Assembly: GCA_017506865.1 (NCBI GenBank)
Contig: JAFCMP010000547.1
Location: 496,001-560,000, forward strand
Length of the DNA stretch: 64,000 nt
Reading direction: 5' to 3'
Source: Tribonema minus
Taxonomy: Eukaryota; Sar; Xanthophyceae; Tribonematales; Tribonemataceae
Below are positions 1 through 12,600 of the stretch, in pieces. The translations under genes were made by a program, and so were the position numbers. The first letter of the stretch is position 1. Every line of letters begins with the position of its first letter. Below the pieces are notes generated by a model. It did no database searches. It saw only the letters and a list, made by a program, of their open reading frames with translations, and was not told where the DNA came from.

Positions 1-16
1 GCTCCGGAGTACACAT

Positions 17-262
17 TTGATAACTCTTTGTGTAGAGAGAAAACCTCAAGCTCTGGCTTTCTCCCGTTGTGTGCAGACAACCAGCGCAGCACCACACACC
101 ATGCAGCTTGAGAAAACAGTGGCTCCAGCTTACGGATTAGATATAATAATTTGTTGTGTAGAAAAAAACTCAAGCTCTGACATTCTCCCTTTGTGTGCCA
201 CGAACATGCAGCACCACACACCGAAGAGCGTGAGAGTACAGTAGCTCCAGGTTACCGATACC
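17..262. repeat. Tandem duplication of ~110 bp
   Basis: Two units, about 33-140 and 155-262, share TGTAGA..AAAACTCAAGCTCT, CCACACACC and GTGGCTCCAG/GTAGCTCCAG landmarks. No gene seen in this stretch. Confidence 0.6.
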
Positions 263-621
263 TTCGTGAAGATAACACTATCATAATAGTCATGACGCAC
301 TCCATTTGTATGCCGCAAACGTACGTGAAAATATACGCTTCCACATAAATTACGTGAGGGTTTGTGCAGTTACAAGCACAGACTGCATCACAATGCATCC
401 GGATCATATGTACGGCACGCAGTTGTGGCTTTGTGTTCGCTGCTCTTGACAAATCAGCCATTGGTACTGAGCAAAAGCAGGAGCAAAACAGCAACCGGCG
501 ACTCGCCGCATTCGCACACGAAGAAATTGAAGTAGTGATTCGAGGTACACGACGAATTGAAGTAGCGCATAGCAAGGTGACTTGCCTCAGAAGCTGCCGC
601 AGCGCTGCCTTTGCTGCTCAC

Positions 622-654
622 TCGTCTGTACACAGACACCCACTTGCCGGCGTT
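622..654 (-). CDS. ELM2/PLU-1 gene exon 45 (last seen)
   Basis: cactgcag|AACGCC to AGACGA|GTGAGC encodes NAGKWVSVYRR, another Trp helix. No stop is reached, so the gene continues past position 1; no exon recognised in 1-621. Confidence 0.55.
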
Positions 655-3600
655 CTGCAGTGCGAAAACAGTCAACAAACATTGAGTTCAATTTAATGTG
701 AATCGCTTTAACTTGTAAATAACTGACTGTGACGAAGAAAAGTACATAAAGCAAAAACGCATCAGCTCAAAGGCACAGCAATGGAGGTGGCGATGCATGT
801 GATGTTGCTGGTGCCTGTCTCGCATACCTGCCATACTGCAGCAGGGACCCAAAATGGGCTACTTGTTGTCGACGCAGAACCGCAAATACGGTTTCGTTGT
901 TGCATGACTGCGCAACAGGACCGCATGACGTGCAGCAGCGCTCATACGTATTGCGTGCAACAGGTTTCACGGGTTGCTGCTTCGCACAGAACATGCCACA
1001 AGGGAGGTCGCCAGTCGTGTGCAAACGCAGCGAAGCGGTGATCGTCATGAGCAGTCATATCGTCACTCAACTGACACTACAGGGACACACGGTGCAGATG
1101 CCATGACATTCATTCACCGTGATCGTTCACAATGTACCACGCTATACCAGCCTGTCGCCGACGACACTTGTTTTTTTTTTGTGAAGGACCACTTGTGGCC
1201 CATGGCCCAAGGGGACACACGCTGTAACGCGCGTCAGCATCACCCGACTGAGCACTGTGTGCACTCGCGACGCACCTTGGCATGCGCCTCGAGAACCTTC
1301 CTTTGCCTCAAGAACCTTCCTTCGCCTTGAGAATCTACAGAGCACTGTGCACTTGGAGTACACCTGAGCACTGTGCACTTGAGGTGGACCATAAATAGCG
1401 TGCGCCTGAAAGGAATCTGCTGATAACTGTGCCACTGTAGTGGGCATTAATTAGCGTGCGCCCCAAGCAATCAACCGAGCACTGTGAAGTCGGGGCGCAC
1501 CTTGGCGTGCGCCTTGAGAGTCTTCGAGTCCTCCACTGCTTCCGGCAGCCGTAGGCGGTCCCCCTCCCTGCAGGCGGCCGCAGCAGCACGATACACAGGG
1601 CGCGCTGGGTCAGATCTACCGCAATGCTCGTCTTGATACTCACGTTTAGGGTCGGCATAGCCAAGCCAGCGCTACTGATGAATGCTGCTTGCGGCCATTG
1701 TTCAACAGCGAAGTGCACCTTGTCGCGGCGCGTCACAGCTTGAGGTTGACTGCGTATCATGTCGCTCCGCGTCGCTCACCACCGGTGACACTAGTGCGTG
1801 GTGCGCCTATTTCTGTGATTCTGCGAACTGACAACATGAGACTTCAGAAGACGTGCTGTGTCCATCTGTAGCGCGACAACAAAAACAGAGAGTTCAGAGT
1901 GCGCGTTGCATATATCAAGGTCCCTTGTAGTGGCCGCACTCAAGAAATCCGCTGCAGTGTGCCCAAGCTTTTCCCGTGTCAGCGAGCAGCAAAAGCAAGC
2001 ATGATACCCCCGCAAGATCATTCGAAGGCCACCACAACACGTTAAGCGATTCGCCCACCACCACGCAAGTGTTTTATAACTTCAAGTGGTCAATCTCAGC
2101 ATGTGACTCACCCAATGAGCTTCCTCATGGCGGTGAGGTTGATGACGTCAGACGCCGGGCCCCGCAGCTGAGGAGGGGGGCAAAGGCAACAGAGGAGGAG
2201 CGTCACCAGAGCGTGTAAGGCGGATCACGGGCAGCAACTGTTTGAACTTTGCGCGGCTTCCTGACTGAGCAGTAGTATCAGCCTCTGCTGTTGACTGAGG
2301 TTGACTGCAAGTTCAAGTATGACCGTGGCTTGCTTCATGGACGGAAGCTTTGTGACTGCTCTCTGGACGGACGCTGTTTCGGCATCACCAGCACTGGAGA
2401 AGAATCATGAACAGCGACTACTTCAAAAAACTCAATTGCACATCACAGGCACCCCGACCATGCTGGTGTAGTTGAACTACACTGGCGGTGTCGTCGAGTC
2501 GCCTTACCGCCACATATTGAGCAAATATCACTGTCAGCCCCTCAAGCAGCAGCGATCAACACACTGTGAGCGACATCAACGATTATTGCGAGCACGAAGG
2601 CCGCAGTGCTGTTGAAGTATGCCGGTTACGCACATGAAATATGACTAACAATGTCAAAACCCTTATTAGTGCGGTATTGGAATGAGTTATCTTACCGCGC
2701 TGTTGACTCGTGCCAGCCACGATCGGCACCGCTGCAGCTCCATGCGAAGGCTGGAAAACGGAAGCAGCGCAGATCAAGTTCGCGCACGCTTCAGATGCTT
2801 GAATTGAATGAGGACGAGGCCGCGGTAAAAAGAGATCCAACAGCGCACATGCATGCTGACAATGGGTGGATGATCCGTGATGCATGCAACGCAACGCCAT
2901 GTGCTGCTGCATCCTGCCCTTAGGCTCTGAGGAAAATGCGCAGCCTGGCTCTGGCCAGAGATGGACCAGCATCAGGCAGGCACGCGGGGACTGTGCAGCA
3001 GCAGCGAAGCCAGTCAACCAAGGGGGTCTAGAAAGAAAAGTGGGGTCGCAACTTCCCCAAATCCCGGTACTAAACGCGTGCCAACTCGGCCCTACAAAAG
3101 CGTGGCATCACGATATGAAAAAACACTTTCTTTTCATTTAGCACTACGAAAACCACGTTTTGCAGCACTACACGCGCGTTAAGGGGTGCAGCCCGGCAAT
3201 TTATCGACTGCGGCCTTGCATGGCAGCAACGAGGCTGCTCTGAAGTAATTGCCGGGTTAGGGGTCCCAGTTGGCGAGAGCACTCATTTATAGGGTTGCAC
3301 GAAAACGTATTTGGCCACACAAATACGGCGCATTTGGGGCGTATTTTGGCAACCAGGAACTCATGTTCAGGTATCCTCAACATCATGACATGCTGCGCAA
3401 AGGGTGTATTTGTGGGGCATGTAGTGAGTCTGCTCGATTCTGAGCGTACAGTCCACCACGAACGGGGCACTTGAACTCAGAAATAAACGTAAAAATACGC
3501 TTTTTTTTTGCAACCCTACTCATTTAGGAGAGCTTCGGGGGGTCTGCCGACCAAGCAGCAGTAAACAAATGAGCCGTGCTCGTCTTACACGCTACCTTAT

Positions 3601-6600
3601 GAGGTGCGACCGGGTGCGTCAGACCGCTAGCTGAGCAGTCCCTAACATCTGTTCAGGTTGCGTAGGCAATAGTGGTGTATAACCCACGCGCGTGTGCTAA
3701 AAGTGTTTTTGTAGGGATGGTCTGACCATGGGTTTCGGGGAGTTGCGAGCCCACTTTTTTTTTTTGAGACCCCCTTGAGTCAGCGGTTGCCAAACCAGAT
3801 GTGCCAATGACCGGAGCTAGGCAATCTTTGACTAGACATGCGCCGTCGCCATACAATGCCGGCACGCTGCGTGGAGCTTGATGCCTGCGACGAAACGCCG
3901 CCAGTCACTGCAGCGGCTGCGCGAATGTGGTGCAAGCGCAGCGAGAAGACGCGTGTCGCGCCCTCACTTGTGACAGTTACACTGTAACTGTGACGTACCG
4001 TTTCTTGAGATCATCCGCGTCCACGCCCAAATCTCTCCCTTGAACCAGCTGCACCGTCACACGGGAGACGTGGCCGATTCAGAAGTGAGCGCTACAGTAT
4101 GTACAGTCTGCATCGAATTATCCTTATGCAATGCAGTACAAGTGCGACATCAGCCGAATGATGCTGCCGAGAAGAGCAGCTTTGCATTGCACTTCAACAT
4201 CAAAACCTCAAGTTGCCATCTCCAAGCCCTAGCCACACTGTGGAATGCGAGCTGCGCGAGTACTCCAGCTGTACATCAGCACGCGCTCAGTGCTCAACAG
4301 CTGCTCCGATAGCGTCATGTCCCATTTCATAGCTACACTGCAACAGCGAGGCTCGGAAGCCACCGCACAGTCTTCCGAGGCGCGCTCCAGATGCAGCCGC
4401 ACGGAACAGCGCGCAAAACGGAACAGCGCGCAAAATCCGTTTCAACGGTGTCGTGTCCATGTCATAGCTACGCTGCAACAGCAAGGCTCGGGCAGCGAGG
4501 CTCAGAAGCCATCACAGAGTCCCGGGACGCAATTTAGATGCACCAGGCGCAACAGAGAGTGAACTCCAAGCCCGCTGTGCGCGCGCGTGTGACAGTACAA
4601 GTGGGGGGGGCAGATGGACGAGGACTTCGAGGGGGTGGAGATGCCATATGGCAAGGTCGTATCGAAGTGATCGGCAATGCGCATTGAGACTTTCCAAGGT
4701 GTTCACGAAGACACACGTAGATTCTGATTGCGAGTCCATGGACATCCACCATCTGGGCTTTTTCGCGCCCTGAGCGAGAATTCAATAGAAGTGCAAGTGC
4801 TGTACTTCAACATGTGCTCAGTGCTCACCAGCTGCTCCAGGAGCGTCATATCCGTGGAGTCACGCGTCAGCGCTCCGCTGGCGGTCTCCGCCCACCTCTC
4901 GGCCTGCGGCGAATTGCACGCATGGCACATCAGCTTAGGGTTAGGGTTAGGCGCATCCAGCCATCAAATAACGCGCGCGACCCTCAGTACTGCAGCTGAC
5001 AATGAGACGGAGCGGGCGTTCTTTCATGGCGAAATGTGAGTCACCTAGGGGCTGCGCAGTGCGCAAGGCAGCCGGTCGAGGCAGCCGAGTGACACAGCGC
5101 ACGCGATCTTGACCACAGCAGACAAAAAGCGACCCAACGTGGGCGTTGATTCATGTCAGAGGCATGAGCATCATCGCAGGTGAGCACAGAGCACGTGCGT
5201 GGAGCGCGGCGGCCGTCGTCTACGCTATGCACGCTCCACGCACAGCACACTGGCTGTTAAATCGCGGCAGCGCTCAGCGCCGGAGCTCAGGCAGCACTGC
5301 GATGCACCAGGTGCGCCCAGGTGTTGTCGAAGCAACCATGTCAGACAGGTGCCGAGGTGCGTTGTTGCATCCGCAGAATATGGGCGCACACCCGTAATAA
5401 TGCGACAGAACAGGGTCCCTTTAGATGCCAGATATGAATACGACCTGACCGCAAAGTAGCGCTCGTTGGTGGCGTGCGCCTACTCTGCAAGAGCTTTTTT
5501 GACACTTCAACTTTGCCTAACCCAACCTGCAACGCGCGACGCACCTGCTCGATCTTCTCCGCGATCTTCAGCGCGTACGCCGAGTAGACCTGGATGATCT
5601 GAGACAGCCTGCGCAGGCAGGGGCACGTGGGGGGCAGCACAGCTTAATCATTAATGCCATCATGCAACAGCTAGAGCCCAGAGCGTCGGCAAAAGTTCAC
5701 ACAGGTCGCTGCCACGATTGCCGCTGCGCGAATCGCCGCACCGAGCACTGGTGTCAATTGCCCAGCCCTAACTATAACCCTAATTCTAGCCCTAACCCTA
5801 CCTGTAACCTTAACCTGACCATGCAACAGGTCAAGAGCGTCGGCAAAACGTCAAGCAGCTCGCTGCGACGATCGCCGCCGTGCGAATTCCCGTGGCGTCA
5901 ATTGCCCAGCCCCAACTAAGCTTCCAACCCTAACCCTAGCCTCCTGCTCGACCTGTCAATTGCCTAACCCAACTATAAGCTTCACTCTAGCTCTAGCCCT
6001 AACCCTGACCGTAACCTAGCGCTGACCCTCACCGTACCCTCAACCTGCCCCTACGCAGGGCTGAGTCGCGCCGCAGCACTCGCCGCCTCGTGCTGCCGCT
6101 GCGCTGCCGCCATCATGCAACAGCTAGGATTGGAAGGGTGGAGATCACGCAGGTCGCTGCCATAATTGCTGCTGCACGTATCGCCACGCCGAGCACTGGT
6201 GTCGATTGCCTAGCCCGAACTACACCCCTAATTCCTAGCCCTAACTCTACCCGTAACCTTAACCTGACCCTCGCCATAACCTCAATTTACGCAAGGCTGT
6301 GTCGCGCCGGGGCGCTCGCCGCTACTTGCTGTCGTTGCGCTGCCGCAAGCTCCTGAGCGCTGCTGGCTGCAGCTAAATTTCGCCATGATCTGGCAATGCA
6401 TCAGCGACCGTTGCGTCAGCGCCTTTGCAATGGACAGACAGCGGCGCTGACAGAGGTGCATAAGGCTTGAAGCGCCCTCCGATAGGATCATCGAATTAGA
6501 GCCCCGCCTGAATGGAGAGCGGGGGGGGGGGGGGGGGGGGGGGGGGGGCTGGCATGAAGGCAGTGGACCCTGTGTCGGTGGCACTGCATGGTACCCCATG

Positions 6601-9600
6601 GCCGAATGACTCGAAGGATGCCAAGGGAATGGCTCACTTACCCTTGCATGACGCCCTGGGGAATGGCCACGGTGGTGCCGTCCGGCCAGCTGTGCAGGTC
6701 GCAGAGTGCCTGCAGCGCGGTAGACATCACTAGTTTAATAATAATAACTTCAAGTGGCTACTTCAATAGCAACTGTTTTTAAGTGGCCATGGAGAAAGCA
6801 GCGCGGGGCAGGTGGGTATTGCGTAATAATTTATAATGGAAAATACCGTAGAGCTCTAGGTGACAAGCGGTGGTCAGCCGCCGGTGCCTTCCACAAATAA
6901 CCGTGGTCGCCGCTGCTGCAGCAATGGCCCACGAGTCAAATAGTACTAGTTCAAGTGGGTACTTCAACAGCAACTGTGTCTCAAGCGGCTGCGGTACAGT
7001 CCACAGCACCACCGCTGCTTGAGTGATGAGTTTGGGCCAACTAGGAACTGCAGGACACGGTTGTCATACGATAGCTACTTGGACACAGCCGCACATGTGC
7101 GGTGCGAGTTCCTTGTCTCTATACATGAACAAGCAGCCCAAATTTAGTTGTGGAAGTGACAATTTCTGATGGTGCTGCCAGGCTCCCACAGGAAAAACTG
7201 GCGATTGCACAAGCAATGACAAGTGATTGCACAAGAACTGAAAAGCGCAATGCAGCCAGAATTTTTTAGAAGCATCACTGCAGCGGCGCTGGCGCAGCGG
7301 ACATGACAAGGAAATGATCATGACTCGTGAGCTCTGTAAACACAAAGCGCCAGTTCAGAAGAGATGGCCATGGAATGACACGGTTGTCAGCACGCAGTGA
7401 CATGCGTAAGGAATAGAGCGAGGTGCTCTGCGGTGCTGAGCACTGCTGCAGGAAGTACGCATGTACCTAAAGATCAATACTGCAAGTTCAACACTCACCG
7501 TGATGCCCTTCATCAGATCCTGCAAACAAAAGCCAGCATATGGCAAATAACGGCCGCAACAGTAAAGCACGTGTGAGGGAACGGTGGCGACAGTCAAGCT
7601 CGGGCGAGCGACGCTGAACAGCGGTCAGCTTTGTGGCATTACAAAGTGTTGAAGCAGCGGCAGCAGCAGCAGCAGCAGCGCTCAAGTGCTGCAGCGCTTG
7701 ATACAGGTGTGAACAAAAGCAGCATGGAAGCACATGCTCAAACACGAGTGCTCAACAGCAGTGCTCAACATGGGCAGTGCGACCGCGCTTACTGACAAGC
7801 TGCGCCTTGAACTGTGGTAGAGCACACGTCAGACATGTATTTTAGGAGCGCGGCTCGGAAGCAGCGCTAGGAAGCCAGCGCTCACCACCACATTGTATTG
7901 CGCACGCTGTCACACTTGAAGTATATCGATGGCTAAACATTTGCACGCCGCATGCTGGCAAGCTCCAGATGGTAGCAGCACCCGAGCCCTGCCTTCGCAC
8001 AACATGACATTGCGCTCAGTGCCTATGTGCTACACCTCTGGAGTAAACAAGTCTTCCTCCGTCAGCCAAGATATGCGATCACATTGCCCTGCAACTGAAA
8101 CACCAGACGCCCTCCTCTATCATCCTTGAGTGTCACATCAGCCTCGTGTGGTCACAGCTTCCACATTGACAAACGACACCAGCTGCGATGCATCCACATT
8201 GCGACAAAGTATGATATACATATGTCAACATAACTTCAACAGAAGACGCACCTTCGCGTCCTCGAGGGTGAGCGATGGCGGAGTCCCGTCCTCCACCACA
8301 GCCTCGCGAACACGCCGGGCCCACCGCATTATCTGCAGCACCGGCGTTAGGAGAGTCGTCATTGTGAAGTACACAAGCGGTAAAGTTGAAGTACCCGCTT
8401 AGGTGTGTCACAAGGGCTGGAGGTGGTGTAGGGGCGAGCACTGACACAGCCCTTGGGTATGCACAGTGTAGCTTGCGTGCCTGAATCGGCACGTGATGCA
8501 TGCGAGCGTGTTGTGCCCATTCCGCATTCAATGCTAACAAGAGTGCTCTGGTTTCAAAAAGCAACTGCGCAGAGGTTTCGGCTGGTTGGCTGTGACATAC
8601 ATACATGCACCTTGTGGACCAAAGGTCATTCTGACAAACAACCACACTTATACACGATCCTTGTGCACCAGAAGTCAGTCGGCAACGACCAATTGTGTTC
8701 ACATTCAATTCCGAGGAGAGTCACCTGAACGGTAGTTCACATTCAAGTTAAGGAGAGTCACCTGAACGGTGCGCTCCACGAGTGCCTCCTCCCCCATCTG
8801 CACGCAGAGGTCCAGGCGCTCGCGCGCTTCCGACAACAGCGACTCCAGGCCCTGAGAAGGGTACGTTTGTACATACATGGAAACGAATCAGAAGATCGTA
8901 GAGCTCTCGGTGACAAGGTGTGCTTAGCCGTCAAATTGAATGCCTTCCACCATTTTGGTACATGGTACTTCAGAAGTACACCTTGAGCGACAACAGCGAT
9001 TCCAGGCCCTGCGATACGGGGCAGCGAGAATGGAAACGACTCATTTCGTCACTCAGAGTTGAACTAGTCTTAGTATTTAAGGCATGCTGATGCAGTGCGC
9101 ACGAGACGGGTCCGCATGTATACATTCCTAGTGTTGGTCCTAGCGTCATGCGCAGAGTTCAAGTGAGAATGCGAAGTATGTTGCACGTGAGGGTCGCCGA
9201 GACGGGTACGTTTGTATATGCATGGATGCAAATCAGAAAATCGTAGAGATCTAGGTGACTAGGTGTGGTGAGCCGCAGTGCCTACCAATGACCGTGGTCG
9301 CCGCTGCTGCAGCCATTGGCTGCGAGTCAAATAGTGCAACCATGTCCACAGTAGTCAAAAGACATCTGTCTGTGTGCAAGCTTTTTAGCGTTTGAGGCAT
9401 GGCGAGAAATGGCACGGAGGCGCAGGTGAGCGGGCGCAACTTTGCAGCAGCGCTCAAGTGCCTGTGAAGTTGTTGCTTACCCCCCATGACTGCAAGTACA
9501 ACGCGTTCCGCCTTTCTGAGCAGGCGCACGGGGAGGAGAGCCATGGTGCTGATTATCCGGCGCAAGTACAGAGTACACACAGCGTTCACACAGAGTTCAC

Positions 9601-12600
9601 ACAGAGCGCAAGACTTCTGCACGACGCAAAGTACGATATCCAACAGACTAAGACTCCAGCACGGTAACACTGCCCCTTTTTATTTCTACTGGAAAGGCGC
9701 TTCTCCATATCGTGTAGTGTCATGTCAGCACACGCGTGATGGCTTTGACACTTATAACGTGCCCATTTCTTCAACTCGGCATGGTCGTCCTGGTCAAGTA
9801 CTGCTGTGCACTCCTGCAGTGAGTCCACCTTGATTGTCTTACTCTGCCATTGGGATGATCCGTTACATCAGTTACGTCAGTTATGCCCATTTCTTCACCT
9901 CGACGTGCTTGTCTTCCGCCTCCTCCAGCTCCTCAAGCGCAGCGGCGGCGGCGCTGTCATCAGCGCTCAGCGCCACCGCGCCCCCTGCACCCCCTGAACG
10001 CAGAGCGCAAACAGGAAACAGGCACATGCTTTGTGATCTGAGGCATTTTGTTGAGGAGACTTCGGGCTCGAAACAGCGTCGCGCATTACTTCTCGATAAG
10101 CACGGGCCAGCAACACTGCCTGGGCACCCAGAGGCTTGGCTGGTGAAGTTGGACGGCGCAAATGTGAGGTAGTTTGTGGAAAATCATCACTTGAAGTTGT
10201 TGTGCGTCACAGACAACCAGCAAAAAAGGCATGCAGGCCCAGTAGAGCTCTTGCTGGCAGGATAAGACGCCACTGTCATCTAACCCTAACCCTGAACGCA
10301 GCGCACAATGGGGAATAGGTAGGCACGCGTTATTGATGTGAGTTTTTGCAGAGAGACTTCGGGTGAGAGAGAGCATCACTTGTTGATAGGCACCGGCCAG
10401 CGACACTAGTTGGGCACACAGCTACAGCAGAACCCTGAATGGTGAAGTTAGACGTCACTTGTCATCAGGGCTCAGCTCTGAGCCTGCCCATCGCATGAAC
10501 GCGCCGCCACAGAGCACAGACAGAGCAAGTTGAAGTCGCTTCAGCAACACTCAGTCTAAACCCTAATCGGAAACAGCAGCACCCGTGTCCATGGTACACT
10601 GCCGTTCTAGCAAAATTCGTGGGCGTGGACGTGAACATCGCATTGCAAAGCGGCTCGCATTATGAGCGCTGTCACAACGCCCCGCTGACGCCGAGCTGCA
10701 AGCGCACTGCGTGTCACCAGCTCAGCGCTTTCAGCTGCAAACCCTGTTGACCGCTTCTCTTTTGGAACATGGAAACAAATCAATTGATCGTAGAGCCCAA
10801 GGTGACAAGGGATTGTTAGCTGCAAAAGCCTGCCACCAAAAACCGTGGTCGCCGCTGCTGCGGCAATGAGCCACGAGTCAAACGGCCACTATATCCACAG
10901 TAGTCAATAAAGCTTTCTGTGCGCAGGCTTTTTGAACATATTGTTCACGCGGTAGCCCTCACCAGCAGCAGCAGCAGCCGACGCGTCTCCGGTGCTCCCC
11001 TCTTCGGGCTTGGGCAGAAGCGATTCGGAGCTGACCGGCGTGACAGCCCTGCTGCCGTTGGCATCTGTGCATGTGGCCGTGGTTTGAAAATGGAGAAGGA
11101 GAACATGTAGGCATTGAATAAATTTCAAGAAGACAATGGATGTATGATTGTTTGATATATTTCTGTTTGAACAGGCCTTGAAGAGTGTGAACTCTTTGCG
11201 AGAAGTCTGGGAGAGGCAGCAGCATAGTGCAGCACTTCTTGCATGGCACCGACCAGCAATGATAGGCACATGGTTGCGGCAGAGTACTAGCTGGTAGGCT
11301 AGCATAGAAAGCCCGCCCACCCTTTGGGAGCTGCGGAAGGCATCTGCGCATGGCCGCGATGTGAAAAAGCAGTGATAATACAGTGGTGCTTGAAGTGTGA
11401 ATCGCGAAGCCTCAGCAGCTCAAAAGTGAAGAAGTGACTGAGCATGTGACCAGTGCGCACGTACGCTACTCAGCACCGGCATACACCTTTGCAACTTCAA
11501 GAGGTACAGTAGTGTGAAGTAGCCCTTGAACTTGCAAGAGAGTGCAGAGAGAAGGCCTTCATTTCGTGAAATTTGATGGAGTTGCTTGAAGCAGCGAGCA
11601 AACCAAGAAGGAGTGGGAGGAGGGGGTGCATTGTCTCCTGTTCCAAAGGGGGGGGGGGGGGGGGGGGTTGACAAATGAAGGGGGGACACTTGAAATTACA
11701 ACAACACGCTCAACAGCGATATATACGGTGGGCACGCATGGAGGAATCACAACGGGAGGGAAGCGGTACATGACTCTTGGGCCAGATGCACTGAGATCAT
11801 CACGAGGTAAACAGCGATGTACATCTTGTAGTACATACCGGAAGTTGCGTCTGTGTCATCCCGCCCACTGGTCTTGTCGTCGTGCTTGGCGTGCTTCTGC
11901 ATGACCGACACACACAGCAGGTAAACAGCTGTTGGCCTCACACGTGCTTCTGTTTGTATGGCATGCCGCGTTGTGAACACCACTTGCAACAAGCATGAGT
12001 TGCATGCACTAGGACAAAGCTGCAGGTTTCTACTCAGAGCATTCCGAAAGAACTTGCTCATGGGCTCCAAGATCAATGGTGCAGGAACCAACATGGTCTG
12101 CGCGCTGTGCAGCATGATCAATTGATGTACGTCAAGTACTTGAAGTACGCCAAAGACGCGCGAGCAATCCGCGCTCACCTTGCCACACAGAATGCTGCCC
12201 TGCCGGACCTTCCAGTGGCTGGAGCTGCGGAGCGCAAACACACAAAGCGTAAAAATTCAGGATCAGTACAGTTGCACACGCAGAGGATACTGTAATTCAC
12301 GGAAAGCAGGTAAATGCGACGAAGTTCGCAAGAGACCCAATCAGTCGTCTTGCTTGCGTCAGCCTGCGCAGATGAAGCTGCTTAGTCAGGGTTAGTGGCT
12401 CATTCAAATTGAAGGCGCATCACCTTTGAAGACCTCTGGACTAATTCACAGCATCATTCAGATAAGTGGATTGATTCAAGTACCTTTGAAGCGTTGCGTG
12501 AACCAGGTGGCTGAGACGTCACTGCAGCTGCTGCTTTGCGTGGAACTGCCAGTCACGCAAACCTTAGTGATTTACTTTTGTACTGGTTCACAGCATAATT

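Noticed and set aside
9481..9548. Possible exon with MALLPVRLLRKAERVVLA
   Set aside because: Has a GTAAGC-like donor, but exons 36 and 37 join in frame without it and no acceptor in the right phase exists.
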